Below the pieces are notes generated by a model. That model ran no database searches. It was not told where the DNA came from and saw nothing but the letters and a program-made list of their open reading frames with translations. Shown here one piece after another: positions 8,950 to 18,701 of a DNA stretch of 64,000 nt (positions are counted from its first letter, which is position 1; every line of letters begins with the position of its first letter). Made by a program: the position numbers and the translations under genes. The stretch spans positions 1 through 64,000 of the forward strand of contig JAHQWL010000075.1 in NCBI GenBank assembly GCA_029856155.1, in the 5' to 3' direction. This stretch comes from Promethearchaeia archaeon (GTDB lineage: Archaea > Asgardarchaeota > Lokiarchaeia > Sigyniarchaeales > SOKP01).

Positions 8950-10149
8950 ATGGAGTACTTAGAAGAATTACTAAGAAGGCCGTCAGTATTTAAGGATGAA
9001 AGTAAACTTGATATTAATTTCATTCCAAATAAATTGCCACACAGAGATAAAGAAATTTCCCTATTATCTCAACTTTTTCTTGGATTAATTACTAATCCAA
9101 ATTCATTATCAAGAAAGATCTTAATAACTGGAAAAACTGGAATTGGAAAAACTGCTACTGTAAAATTATTTGGAACCTTATTAGAAAAAGCCTCAAAAAA
9201 ACGAGATATAAATGTAAAATATGTTCATGTTAATTGTAGGAAAGAAAGGACAAGTTATAAAGTGTTAATCAAGCTAATCCAATTAATAGACAATAAATTT
9301 CCGAAACGGGGATATTCTTCACAAGATCTATTAGATATTCTGATTGAATTTCTATATCGCCATGATTTACATTTATTAATTGGTTTAGATGAATTAAGTT
9401 ATCTTATAAATAAACACGAAGATTTAATCTATTCATTAACCCGGATTAACGATGACACCTTAAAAGGGGATCAACGATTATCACTTATTGGAATTGTAAG
9501 AGAAATCTCATGTTTAAATAATTTAGATAACAGTACGATGAGTACATTGCAAAGAAATATAATTAATTTTAAGCCCTATTCGCAAGATCAAATTTATGAT
9601 ATTCTGAAATATAGAGCAGATATAAGTCTTAAAAACAATGTTATATCTAATAAAATGCTTGAAACCATATCTGAGATTACTTTTAGTTCTGGGGATGTTA
9701 GAACTGGATTAAATATTATGTGGAGATCCTGCAAAATTGCTGAAAGTAAGAATCTGAAATATGTAAATGCTGAATGTATTAGGTTGGGAAACCAAGATTT
9801 ACTTCCCTTTTCAACATTGGATATTCTAGAATATATGAATTCGCAGAAAAGAATATTCTTGCTCGCGATTATCAAAGCTTTAAATAATAGTGAGCAAATT
9901 GAAATTTCGTTTAATGAGGCTTTAAAAAGTTATAATATGGTATGTGAAAATTTAGGTTTAAGACCTAGATCTCATTCACAAGTATGGAATTATCTTCAAG
10001 AATTTAAAAGAGACAACATTGTAGTGGCTGATGTTATAAGCGAAAAAATAAAGGGTAGACGTGCTATTATCAAAATTACTGATTTAAGTTTACCTAATTT
10101 AGAAAAAAATACAATAGAAATACTAAACTCTAAAGGATTTAAAATTTGA
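8950..10149 (+). CDS. cdc6: Orc1/Cdc6 replication initiator
   Basis: The ATG at 8950 gives 399 residues. The AAA+ core has Walker A GKTGIGKT (~61-68), Walker B HLLIGLDEL with D147-E148, and a sensor-2-like region GDVRTGLNIMWR (~250). A winged-helix domain follows from ~300 (SHSQVWNYLQEF...RRAIIKITDL). Length and domain order match archaeal Orc1/Cdc6, which binds origin boxes and loads MCM. A winged-helix gene overlaps its stop codon by 4 nt, so the two are translationally coupled. Confidence 0.93.
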   Translation: MEYLEELLRRPSVFKDESKLDINFIPNKLPHRDKEISLLSQLFLGLITNPNSLSRKILITGKTGIGKTATVKLFGTLLEKASKKRDINVKYVHVNCRKERTSYKVLIKLIQLIDNKFPKRGYSSQDLLDILIEFLYRHDLHLLIGLDELSYLINKHEDLIYSLTRINDDTLKGDQRLSLIGIVREISCLNNLDNSTMSTLQRNIINFKPYSQDQIYDILKYRADISLKNNVISNKMLETISEITFSSGDVRTGLNIMWRSCKIAESKNLKYVNAECIRLGNQDLLPFSTLDILEYMNSQKRIFLLAIIKALNNSEQIEISFNEALKSYNMVCENLGLRPRSHSQVWNYLQEFKRDNIVVADVISEKIKGRRAIIKITDLSLPNLEKNTIEILNSKGFKI

Positions 10150-10439
10150 TCATCAATAAATTGGAAAAAAAAAACTTAATAGAAGATTTATTAGGATCAC
10201 GAGCTAGAGTTAAAATTCTAAAAACATTAGCAATAAATGAGGAATTGACTATCTCTTTAATTATTAGTAAAACAAGATTAAATTATTCCTGTGTTTTGGG
10301 GCATTTGAATTATCTAAAGATGGTTAATTTAATCCAAGAAAAGAGTTTTGGAAGAATAAAAATCTTTAGATATAAAGTAGAAAATATGAAAGCAAGGAGT
10401 CTAAGAAATTTTATAGAAATTTGGGAAGGAGATTTTTAA
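10146..10439 (+). CDS. Winged-helix (ArsR-like) DNA-binding protein
   Basis: This 97-residue protein begins at a TTG overlapping the cdc6 stop. The pattern LLGSRARVKILKTLAINEELTIS, a recognition helix (LNYSCVLGHLNYLKMVNLIQ) and a wing (SFGRIKIFRYKV) is the archaeal ArsR-type winged helix. No metal-binding cysteines are visible, so metal sensing is not suggested. It is coupled to cdc6 upstream and lies 5 nt before the prepilin peptidase frame, so it may regulate this small operon. Confidence 0.8.
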   Translation: MIINKLEKKNLIEDLLGSRARVKILKTLAINEELTISLIISKTRLNYSCVLGHLNYLKMVNLIQEKSFGRIKIFRYKVENMKARSLRNFIEIWEGDF

Positions 10440-10443
10440 TAAT

Positions 10444-11111
10444 ATGATCTCTATAGTTATTCTTATAACTGTATTTTTTTTCACTATTACTTTTTCAATT
10501 GTATCATATTTAGATTTAAAATTTCGTAAAATTCCAAATAATCTTTTTAAGTTTGCGTTTACTTTTAGTCTAATTCTTAATATAGGTGAAAGTATTTTAT
10601 ATTTCGACAATTATGTGTTATTTATATTTGGTAAAATTATTTTTTTTTTTTAGCTTTTCTTCCTTCACTTCTATTATTTAATCTAAAAGTAATAGGTGGA
10701 GGTGATGGAAAATTAATAATTTTGATATTTATCACTCATCCCCTAAAATATTTAAATCTAAATTTTGTTACTTCTTACTTTTTATTACTTTCGTTCTTTT
10801 TTATGGCAAAATTTATATTAAATTTTTTTTTAAATAATATACTTAAAGTAAATTCTTCATTTATCACTCTGTTTAATTTAAATTTAAAATATTCAATTTT
10901 TGAGAGATTTTACATTAAGAGTTTTTATAGATTCTTACAATTTTCAAAGTTAAGTGATTATCAGGAAGAGAAAATTAGAGTTAAATCTCTTTTTCTAGTT
11001 TTTAATAATAAAAAAAGATCAATCGAAATATTAGTTCAACTCCGTTCACCATTTATCATAGTAATTATTTTGACTTATTTATCTGTTTGTATAATAAAAA
11101 TAACGTTTTAA
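10444..11111 (+). pseudogene. Type IV prepilin peptidase (A24), frameshifted at a T12 tract
   Basis: The first frame (10444-10650) encodes an N-terminal membrane helix and the first catalytic aspartate motif SYLDLKFRKIPN (D24). It ends in TAG directly after twelve T residues (10640-10651). The -1 frame continues without interruption to 11111 and carries the second A24 motif, VIGGGDGKL, plus further membrane helices. Together they make one ~222-residue aspartyl prepilin peptidase that cleaves class III leader peptides. A -1 slip on the T tract, or one uncounted T, restores it. A fair ribosome-binding site (GGAG) precedes the ATG. Pilus genes 1.5-6 kb away and a Flp pilin at 26.8 kb give it substrates. 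Confidence 0.8.
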
Positions 11112-11196
11112 ATAATAAAGATCGGATTAATTTTATATTAAATAATTTTTATTAAATTAATGAATTTTAATAATTTTTTAATGTGAAATATAAAAA

Positions 11197-11592
11197 ATGG
11201 AGATTGAAAAAACAAGAGAAACTTCGTGGAAAATTCAATTAAAAAAAAAAAATGAAATTATTGAAATAACTTCTGTTGAGATTAGTGGTGAAGTCCAAAT
11301 AATCAAACTAGCTCTTATTAATAATGATAATACAGTAAGAGTCGAGATGAACAAAGAAGAATTTTTTAACTTCCTTTCTTTAATTTCCGCTTTTAAGGAC
11401 GTTGTTATCGGAGAAGAGACGCTCATTATTGATGAAGAACTGAAATTGATTGAAAATGAACAACAAGAGATCCAAGAAGAAGTCCCTAAATTAAATGGTA
11501 ATTTATTTCAAATACAGCCTGATACTACAGAAAAAAATATTGAAGACAATGATAATGAAGAATTGAATCCGGAAGAATGGGACCCTTGGTGA
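11197..11592 (+). CDS. Unknown protein with acidic tail
   Basis: This 131-residue protein has an N-terminal ~80-residue beta-rich domain (KIQLKKKNEIIEITSVEIS, VRVEMNKEEFFNFLSL). A strongly acidic low-complexity C-terminus follows (residues ~88-131, ending NEELNPEEWDPW). I know no family for it. It follows the prepilin peptidase on the same strand after 85 bases and is convergent with a V4R-like gene. The acidic tail ending in a Trp-rich cap could be a protein-docking segment; that is speculation. Confidence 0.7.
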   Translation: MEIEKTRETSWKIQLKKKNEIIEITSVEISGEVQIIKLALINNDNTVRVEMNKEEFFNFLSLISAFKDVVIGEETLIIDEELKLIENEQQEIQEEVPKLNGNLFQIQPDTTEKNIEDNDNEELNPEEWDPW

Positions 11593-11601
11593 TGTTTTTA
11601 T

Positions 11602-12090
11602 TTATTTTATTCTTTCTATTTTGTATTCACAGTAATCTAATTTTAATTCTTCTAAACAACATTGAGTTTCAGACACATTTACTCTATAAAGTGCAAATTC
11701 TCCAATACCAGTCAATAATCCCGTCACAAAATAACAGAAATATTTAGATTTGTTTTCCAATTCTGAGGAGATGTTATGAAAAAGATCTATGATTATTAAA
11801 TCCTCAGTAATTTTTTTTGGTTCGAAACGCCCCCATCCATGATTACTCAAAATATTACAGCATTGATTCACTAAATCTTCTAATGTTTTTGATTTTAAAT
11901 ATTCATCCCAATTCTGGATTAATGTCCAACCTGCCTTCTTACCAAGCCAAACTAATAAAGATTTTACCCCCTCTCCATAAATAGATGATAATATATCAAG
12001 TACTTGAGGGGGAAAAAATACAAATCGATCATTATATAGGTGATATTTCCCCTTGTTATACTTAAGCCCCTTCAATTTTAAATTTCTCAT
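11602..12090 (-). CDS. V4R-domain protein
   Basis: The 162 residues show the V4R (4-vinyl reductase, HNOB-related) fold pattern: LLVWLGKKAGWTLIQ..., GWGRFE, then YFVTGLLTGIGEFAL and ETQCCLEELKLDYCEYKIE. The C-terminal cysteine-containing ETxC...YCEY strand is typical. V4R domains act as ligand- or hydrocarbon-binding modules and as standalone archaeal proteins of unknown role. The start is an ATG with TATA-like sequence upstream. It is transcribed away from the small membrane protein at 12.26 kb. Confidence 0.75.
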   Translation of the reverse strand: MRNLKLKGLKYNKGKYHLYNDRFVFFPPQVLDILSSIYGEGVKSLLVWLGKKAGWTLIQNWDEYLKSKTLEDLVNQCCNILSNHGWGRFEPKKITEDLIIIDLFHNISSELENKSKYFCYFVTGLLTGIGEFALYRVNVSETQCCLEELKLDYCEYKIERIK

Positions 12091-12261
12091 AATATTAATC
12101 AGCGTTTTTTATTATATAATCTTTTGTAACAATTATAATGTTAATAAAAACCTAGTTTTGCCAAAGATAATAATGTTGTTTAATAACAATATTGTTAAAA
12201 ATTTAATTTGAAATCAGATTATGAGCCCTTTAAATAATTTAAGAATCATATAGTGTAAGAG

Positions 12262-12561
12262 ATGTTAGAGCTCAGCATTTTTTTATTTGAATTTTTATTG
12301 TTTTTTAGTATACTTATATTTATCTTTATATATTCTGCACTTTCTAGTGATATGTTAACAACCTTGATTTCTTTATTAATTTTCCTAATTATATTAGCTC
12401 CTTTTTATTTAATATTAAATAAATTTGAAATTTTTGTATATATTAATAATTTAGAAAACGTTACCTTTTTCAAATTCCTTTTTTTCTATTCTAAACTTAT
12501 AAATGTTTTTATTGGGATATATTTAGTTATAGAACTTTTCTATCTTTTCATTATTTCTTAA
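12262..12561 (+). CDS. Small multi-pass membrane protein
   Basis: The protein has 99 residues, nearly all in three or four membrane helices (LFEFLLFFSILIFIFIYS, TTLISLLIFLIILAPFYL, FIGIYLVIELFYLFII). Charged residues are few. I recognise no family. It faces the TadC-like gene, with the stops 18 bp apart, and may or may not be related to the pilus. Confidence 0.55.
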   Translation: MLELSIFLFEFLLFFSILIFIFIYSALSSDMLTTLISLLIFLIILAPFYLILNKFEIFVYINNLENVTFFKFLFFYSKLINVFIGIYLVIELFYLFIIS

Positions 12562-12578
12562 TAAAGCATTATATTACT

Positions 12579-14105
12579 TTAAATGATATTTATTGTATTT
12601 ATAAATGACGAGAGAAACGTTAAAAGGAAAATTAAGTTACAGATTACGATAATTAAAGATTTATTCTGGTATTGAATAATATTCAAGAAATTATTAGAAG
12701 TAATTGATATACTTGAAACAAATACGAAAGAAAGCATAATTATATAGTAATAATTTATTAAATTATTAAAACCAATTGAAATTGTAGGAGTTATTGAATT
12801 TATATTTCTTGTCATTAACACAAAAAAAGGGAACATTCCTGAAATTGCCCCAATTAAGATCGGTAGAAGAAAAATGAAGAAGAAAATTTTAAATTTCTCT
12901 CCTTTTATAATTATATTTAGTTTTTTTTCCAGTTTTTGATGTTTATATACAAGATTTATAATATCAATTATCTTTTCAGAAGATAATTTTGCATTTTCAT
13001 CTACAAATTTCTCGATTGCGTCTAAGATTAAATTATAACGTACAGATTTTAGTTCTAACTTAAAAAATTGGATCATATCACGAAATGAACAATTAAAATT
13101 CAAAAGACGAGTCAATTGATTTTTTAAGGTTTGTTTAAGAATCACGTATTCATTTTTATTCTGGATATATGATTTTAAAAAAGATTTTTCTGGTGAAATA
13201 TTGTTTTTTAAATTCATTGCAAAACTTTCTAAAAACAATAAAAATTCATTAAATTTTTTTTTTTCAACATTTGAGTTATTATTTATAAAACCAATCAAAT
13301 AAGTATTTTTATGTACAAATTTGGAACTTAAAAAATTTAAGAAGTATAAATAGAAAGGAATTAGTAAGATTAGGATTATTAAGTTAATTAATTGAAATAA
13401 AATCAAAAAACATAACCCTATTGGAAAAAATGTTCCAATAAAAAAGATAATACTGATTTTTGATTGAACTTCTCTTAAAAATATTTTATAGTTTTTTTGT
13501 AGCGTATTTTCTTTAAACTCATTAAATTCAGCCCTGAAATCAAAATGATTAACTATCAGATTTTTTAAATAACGATTAAAATCCTTAGAAGGCGTTATTG
13601 TCTTTAATAACTCGTCTTCTGGTGTACTACCTTCATGGATTCTTTTTAATATGTTGTTAAAATCATTTGAAATTGGAATCTTATAGTTTTTAATTAATTT
13701 AATAAAACTGATACAATAATCAGAATTCTTTTTTAACGTGTTATATATTAATGAAAAATCTAACTTGATTAAATATAGTAGAGCATTAATTTCTGATTCT
13801 CTTTTGTTAATTTCATGATAGAGAATGGTATTAAATTTATACGAGAGAGCTAAGGATAAAATAACTGAGTATAAAATTACTACTAAAGGGTTTAATTCTA
13901 CTAAAATTAATGAAAGTAATGCAATTAAGCTAAATGATGATAAAAAGATTATAAAACTTGCCCTATAAATGTTATCTTGATTGATATTATAAAAATTTCT
14001 GTAGAAATAATTATACCTTTCATTTAATGACTTAAATTTCAATTTAGTTAAATTATAGTTCTTGAATTTATTGCAAAATGCGATATATTTTCCAAGATTT
14101 TTCAT
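12579..14105 (-). CDS. TadC/GspF-type pilus platform membrane protein
   Basis: This 508-residue protein is the third gene of the pilus set ATPase - pilin-like - platform. Membrane helices are at ~47-100, ~215-265, ~405-440 and ~450-508, with two cytosolic helical domains between them (~100-210 and ~280-400). That is the duplicated T2SSF/TadC layout. Phrases such as FLLFLESFAMNLKNNISPEKSF and RYNLILDAIEKFV are typical of the helical T2SSF bundle. In this family the platform couples ATPase strokes to pilin extraction from the membrane. It runs 13 nt after the pilin-like gene. Confidence 0.8.
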   Translation of the reverse strand: MKNLGKYIAFCNKFKNYNLTKLKFKSLNERYNYFYRNFYNINQDNIYRASFIIFLSSFSLIALLSLILVELNPLVVILYSVILSLALSYKFNTILYHEINKRESEINALLYLIKLDFSLIYNTLKKNSDYCISFIKLIKNYKIPISNDFNNILKRIHEGSTPEDELLKTITPSKDFNRYLKNLIVNHFDFRAEFNEFKENTLQKNYKIFLREVQSKISIIFFIGTFFPIGLCFLILFQLINLIILILLIPFYLYFLNFLSSKFVHKNTYLIGFINNNSNVEKKKFNEFLLFLESFAMNLKNNISPEKSFLKSYIQNKNEYVILKQTLKNQLTRLLNFNCSFRDMIQFFKLELKSVRYNLILDAIEKFVDENAKLSSEKIIDIINLVYKHQKLEKKLNIIIKGEKFKIFFFIFLLPILIGAISGMFPFFVLMTRNINSITPTISIGFNNLINYYYIIMLSFVFVSSISITSNNFLNIIQYQNKSLIIVICNLIFLLTFLSSFINTINII

Positions 14106-14118
14106 TTAATTAACATTT

Positions 14119-14541
14119 TTAGTATAAATTAATAATATTAACTTTTATCAAAATAGACCATCGAGAAATATTTAAAAGATATTCTTTGGGTAGAATTTGG
14201 TGAAATTTACAATTTACAAATGTCTCATTGTATTCTAAAATTTTATTATAAATTTTTTCTTCAATAATAAAATCGTATTTGATAATCTGGTTATAGAAGG
14301 TGATGTTTAAATTATCCGGATATTGTATTTTTTTAAGATACATTTCATCTGTGTTTTGAACAACGTAGTCAATACCCTGGTTAATTTCCTCAAAAACATT
14401 CATGTAGGATTCTAAATTATTCTTTTCAATATAATTAAATTCTGTTAGCCTTCCAAAAAAGGGAATTAATATTGAAGAAAAAATTGTTAGAGTAAAAATC
14501 CCAAACCCAATTAGTAAAGTTTTTTCTATTAGGTTTGTCAT
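14119..14541 (-). CDS. Pilin-like or pilus accessory protein
   Basis: This 140-residue protein has one N-terminal membrane helix (LIEKTLLIGFGIFTLTIFSS, residues ~4-23) and an extracellular beta-rich domain. There is no clear class III cleavage site before the helix, so it may be a minor pilin, a FlaF/FlaG-like stator or a pseudopilin processed atypically. It lies between the secretion ATPase (16 nt upstream) and the TadC-like gene (13 nt downstream), which makes a pilus role likely. The family is not recognised. Confidence 0.65.
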   Translation of the reverse strand: MTNLIEKTLLIGFGIFTLTIFSSILIPFFGRLTEFNYIEKNNLESYMNVFEEINQGIDYVVQNTDEMYLKKIQYPDNLNITFYNQIIKYDFIIEEKIYNKILEYNETFVNCKFHQILPKEYLLNISRWSILIKVNIINLY

Positions 14542-14557
14542 GTAAATGAATATTAAT

Positions 14558-16738
14558 TTAAGGATTTAAACTTCTATTCTTTTTCCATGTATTCCAAAAA
14601 TGTTCTAATTGATCTATAGTTGTTAAGGAATAATATGAAATTTTATGAAAGAAATCAACTAACTCAATATTATTTAATTTTTTATTATGTAATAAAAATT
14701 CGAATATCTGATTGAATATTTTAATGAATGATAAGAACCACTCTCTAGTCAAAGCTATGTATTTAGTTAAATCAACAATCACATTTGTTTCATAAAGGGG
14801 TTTAGTCAACAACCATTCTTCAGTTTCTGGATTATATTTAAAAATCGAATTATAAATTAAATTTCTTGTATCATAGGATTTATTAATTTCAAATACCCCT
14901 ACAACCTTTCTCTTATTAAAATCTTTTTTCATTAAAATAATTAGATCCAGATCATTTAGACATAATCTATTTATATTGAAGTGATAAATAAAACGATTTA
15001 TAAGAGAATCAATATCTTTTGAGTGGATTGTTTGAAACCCCCTTAATCCCGCAGCAAGACAATGAAACATAGCCTCTGCTTCGTCCTTTGTTAGAATCTC
15101 TCCTAAGTAGATAGTATCTGGTGTTCTATGTAAAAGAGTTTTAATTTGATTACTTTTTGAATAATTACTTGATATTGATCCTTCTAAGGAATCTACCTTA
15201 TATTTTAATTGATGTTTACAATAGTCAAATTCATTTAAGGATTCTGTAATGTTTTCAACATATATCTTTCGAAACTCTTTTGGTGTCAATAAATCTAAAG
15301 CATTAATTAGCGTTGTTTTTCCAGTATCAGTTTCCCCTGTAACTGTAATATTTTTTCTACGGATAACATTGAAATACAGAAATGCTGCTATTAATGGATC
15401 TATAGTTCTATTTTTTAGTAAATCTTGTATTGTTAGAATATTTTTGTTTAACTTTCTTATATCTAAAGCAAAATTATTAATTTGAATCGGCTCTACATCG
15501 ATAGAAAATCTACAATAAAAATATTTATTCTTAATAACAAACTTTATACTGGGATTCATAAAATCGAGCCTCTGACCACTATACAATCTAATTAATGTTT
15601 TAATTCTTTCGATCTCTTTAGAATTAAATCGTATTTGTGTTCGACATCGGCCATAGGTTTGATGATTTATGTAAATTTCATCTTTAGGTGAATCTAGGAA
15701 TATTTCTTCAATAAAATCATCAATTAATAAGGGAAATAATTTTTCTAAGTTTAATTTTTTTAAGACTGTAATAAAACCTATCTTTTTATTTACAGATTTT
15801 GGTAACTTAAATTTTGAATTTAAAAATTTTCGCGCTTCTCTATTATACATCTTTATTAAACTTTCTAAAGAAATTAGTTGATCGAATTCAGCTATTTCTA
15901 TATTTTGATGAAGAGATTGACTTATTTTTTCGAAGTAATCCTCTTGTTGTTCTCCTTTATAGAAGAAATCGACTTTGTAATTTTTTTCAATTTCATACGA
16001 GTTTTCATAAATTTTTACCTTAAAAACACCATATTTTCCAGTATTATACGACTTTAATACTTTTTTTTCATTGAATAAGCTTCCAATTTGGTGTTTTTCA
16101 ATGGAATTAGATACAAATCTTTTTCCCAAAAAGAAATATTGATAAAAATTGTTAATAGTTTTAGAATTTCCGCTTTCTTTTTGAAAATCTTTAAATTTTT
16201 GTATTATATTCAAATTATTTAGAAGTCTTAGGACATAATTTTCTGATGTTTTAATAGAATTAATACAATTTTGACAAATTGAATCATAATTACCATTTTT
16301 CTTCAAATAAGAAACTCTATTTTTAAAGTTGATATAAATTAAAATCGGATTATATAATTCGTATTCCTTTATTTTATGGAGAGAAAAAAAATTCGGTAGA
16401 CTCTTACACTTAAATTCTTTATATTTACATTTTTCATCTCTAATCTTTTTGATTTTGTAATTTACTCTCTTAATTTTTTTTAAAATCTTGAAATAATCTA
16501 AAAATAAATTGAATTGATCAGCATTAACTAAAATCTCATTACATAATATTAAGAGAAAGTCAAATTTTCTATCTCGATATTTATATAAAACGTTTAAAAA
16601 ACAATATATGCATTTTTCGGATTTAAAGAAATCATTTTCGTTATGAGGGCAATTATAACAATCTAAAACCAAAAATAGATCTTTTTTACCTTCCAAACTA
16701 TCTTTTTCTGAAAAATAAGTTAGATCTTTCAAAGCCAT
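14558..16738 (-). CDS. Type II/IV secretion (pilus) ATPase, TadA/GspE family
   Basis: The protein has 726 residues. The ATPase core has Walker A TGETDTGKTTL (~464-474), an Asp box region (YVENITESLNEF), Walker B DTIYLGEI (~537-544) and the His box QTIHSKD (~565). These are hallmarks of PilT/TadA hexameric ATPases that power pilin assembly. The long N-terminus is unusual: it carries a four-cysteine cluster (C27, C30, C43, C46) and more CxxC pairs near residues ~122-160, suggesting a zinc module before the N-domain. It is the first gene of the minus-strand pilus operon; an AT-rich spacer separates it from divergent uL3. Confidence 0.92.
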   Translation of the reverse strand: MALKDLTYFSEKDSLEGKKDLFLVLDCYNCPHNENDFFKSEKCIYCFLNVLYKYRDRKFDFLLILCNEILVNADQFNLFLDYFKILKKIKRVNYKIKKIRDEKCKYKEFKCKSLPNFFSLHKIKEYELYNPILIYINFKNRVSYLKKNGNYDSICQNCINSIKTSENYVLRLLNNLNIIQKFKDFQKESGNSKTINNFYQYFFLGKRFVSNSIEKHQIGSLFNEKKVLKSYNTGKYGVFKVKIYENSYEIEKNYKVDFFYKGEQQEDYFEKISQSLHQNIEIAEFDQLISLESLIKMYNREARKFLNSKFKLPKSVNKKIGFITVLKKLNLEKLFPLLIDDFIEEIFLDSPKDEIYINHQTYGRCRTQIRFNSKEIERIKTLIRLYSGQRLDFMNPSIKFVIKNKYFYCRFSIDVEPIQINNFALDIRKLNKNILTIQDLLKNRTIDPLIAAFLYFNVIRRKNITVTGETDTGKTTLINALDLLTPKEFRKIYVENITESLNEFDYCKHQLKYKVDSLEGSISSNYSKSNQIKTLLHRTPDTIYLGEILTKDEAEAMFHCLAAGLRGFQTIHSKDIDSLINRFIYHFNINRLCLNDLDLIILMKKDFNKRKVVGVFEINKSYDTRNLIYNSIFKYNPETEEWLLTKPLYETNVIVDLTKYIALTREWFLSFIKIFNQIFEFLLHNKKLNNIELVDFFHKISYYSLTTIDQLEHFWNTWKKNRSLNP

Positions 16739-16870
16739 TTAAACATTTTTTATAAAGAAGAATTTAAATAACCCACTTTTATCTCTAAGGAAATATTAGT
16801 AAATAAAAATCTAAATGAAAAAATTTATTTATTTTAAAAAATTTATTTCCAAAAGTTAATGTGATAAAGG

Positions 16871-17890
16871 ATGGGTCATCGTAAGAAACACGCCCCAAGA
16901 CATGGGTCACTAGCATTTCTTCCTAGAAAGAGAGCAACGCAAATAAAAGGTCGAGTAAGACATTGGTTAGATAGCTCAGATGAGATTAATTTTCTTGGTT
17001 TTGCTGGATTTAAAGCGGGAATGACTCATATAACCTATATTGAAGATCAAAGAAATAGTCCCTATTATGGAAAAGAATTGATGAAGCCAGTAACAGTTAT
17101 TGAAGTCCCTCCATTAATCCTGATAGGGATAAGAGTCTATAATGAAGATGATTATGGTAAATATATTGTTGGAGAACTATATACTCTTGAATTTAATAAT
17201 TATTTATCTAGGAAAATAAATCCTCCAAATTTAGATAATTATGACCCTAAAGTGTCTAAAAATGAAATTCTAAAAGTTTTGAATACGAAAAGTGAAGTTC
17301 GAGGTATTTTTCAAACACAACCGTATCATACATCATTACCTAGAAAAAAACCAGATATTATTGAAGTAAAAATTAATTCAATAAACAAACCTAAGGACGA
17401 ATTTAATTTCGCTTATAAAAATTTGGGTAAAGAAATAAGAGCACGAGATGTTTTAACTGAGGGTGAGTTAGTAGATGTGGTTAGTATTACCAAAGGAAAA
17501 GGTTTCCAAGGTCCTGTTAAAAGATTTGGAATTAAAATTCTAACTCGCAAAAATAGTAAAATAAAGAGAGCTGTTGCATGTATTGGTCCGTGGCATCCCG
17601 CTAGAGTTCTTTACACAGTCCCACGTGCTGGACAATTAGGATTTCACCAAAGAACAGAATATCATAAAAGAATTATGGTAATTGGGGAAAATGAAGAAGA
17701 GATTAACCCAAAAGGGGGTTTTATAAGATATGGGAAAATCCGAGGAGATTACATATTGATTTTAGGGTCTATTCCTGGATCTAAAAAAAGATTAATTAGA
17801 TTAAGAAAAACTATCAGACCATTAAGATCTTTTGTTGTCAATACTCCTGAAATTACATTTATTAGCCGAGAGAGTCAACAAAGAAGGTAA
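16871..17890 (+). CDS. rpl3: Ribosomal protein uL3
   Basis: This 339-residue protein begins MGHRKKHAPRHGSLAFLPRK, as archaeal/eukaryotic uL3 does, and has the conserved core VSITKGKGFQGPVKRFG followed by the loop region GPWHPARVLYTVPRAGQLGFHQR. It is a large-subunit protein near the peptidyl transferase centre. It is the first of a uL3-uL4-uL23 run, the opening of the archaeal S10 operon. The spacer to uL4 is 22 nt. Confidence 0.97.
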   Translation: MGHRKKHAPRHGSLAFLPRKRATQIKGRVRHWLDSSDEINFLGFAGFKAGMTHITYIEDQRNSPYYGKELMKPVTVIEVPPLILIGIRVYNEDDYGKYIVGELYTLEFNNYLSRKINPPNLDNYDPKVSKNEILKVLNTKSEVRGIFQTQPYHTSLPRKKPDIIEVKINSINKPKDEFNFAYKNLGKEIRARDVLTEGELVDVVSITKGKGFQGPVKRFGIKILTRKNSKIKRAVACIGPWHPARVLYTVPRAGQLGFHQRTEYHKRIMVIGENEEEINPKGGFIRYGKIRGDYILILGSIPGSKKRLIRLRKTIRPLRSFVVNTPEITFISRESQQRR

Positions 17891-17912
17891 TTTTATACAA
17901 TTTGGTGATATA

Positions 17913-18701
17913 GTGGATAAAGTCAATGTTTATAATTTGGATGGCAAGAAAAAAGGACTTATTGATAAACCGAAAATTTTTGATGTAAAACCAAGAATGG
18001 ATCTTATTCAGATGGCAAGTGCATCCGCTCAAAGTAAAAATAAGCAGGTTCAAGGAAGAGATAAGAGAGCAGGGTTAAGAAATACTGCCGAGGGTTGGGG
18101 AACCGGACACGGGATGTCTAGAGCCCCCAGAATAAAAGGTAGTGGATTTATTACGGCAAGACAGGTAGGACGAGTTCCTTTTGCTAAGGGGGGTCGAAGA
18201 ACACACCCAATAAAAACAGAAAAAAAGATTAAAAAAAAAATTAACAAGCGGATCAATAAACAATCAATAGTTTCTGCTATTTCTGCATCTGGTGATAAAT
18301 CTTGGGTTCAAAAGGGCGGATTTATTATTGAAAATGTACCTGAAATCCCTTTAGTTGTCGATGATAAAATCCAAACAATTAAAAAAACCACAAAAATTTA
18401 TTCAATATTATGCAATTTGGGATTAAAAAAGGATTTAATTAAAATTAAGAAAAGTAGAAAGATCAGATCAGGAAAAGGAAAATCAAGAGGTCGAAAGTAT
18501 AAAAAAAAAAAGGGAATCTTAATCGTAATTAAAGATGATTACGGAATTATTAAGTCCTCAAGAAATATTCCGGGAACAAGTGTTGTTAGAGTTGAGAATT
18601 TATCAATTAAAACATTAACACCCGGTGGTACATCTGGTAGATTGATTCTTTGGACTCAATCTGCTTTCAATGAATTAAATAATTATGAGGTGTTAATCTA
18701 A
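17913..18701 (+). CDS. rpl4: Ribosomal protein uL4
   Basis: I set the start at GTG 17913 (262 aa, DKVNVYNLDGKKKGLI...), because the frame further upstream overlaps uL3 and has no similarity to uL4, while archaeal uL4 begins just before the VYNLDG block. The conserved loop QGRDKRAGLRNTAEGWGTGH and the GRVPFAKGGRRTHP region are clear. The stop abuts the uL23 start codon directly, so the two are coupled. Confidence 0.96.
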   Translation: MDKVNVYNLDGKKKGLIDKPKIFDVKPRMDLIQMASASAQSKNKQVQGRDKRAGLRNTAEGWGTGHGMSRAPRIKGSGFITARQVGRVPFAKGGRRTHPIKTEKKIKKKINKRINKQSIVSAISASGDKSWVQKGGFIIENVPEIPLVVDDKIQTIKKTTKIYSILCNLGLKKDLIKIKKSRKIRSGKGKSRGRKYKKKKGILIVIKDDYGIIKSSRNIPGTSVVRVENLSIKTLTPGGTSGRLILWTQSAFNELNNYEVLI

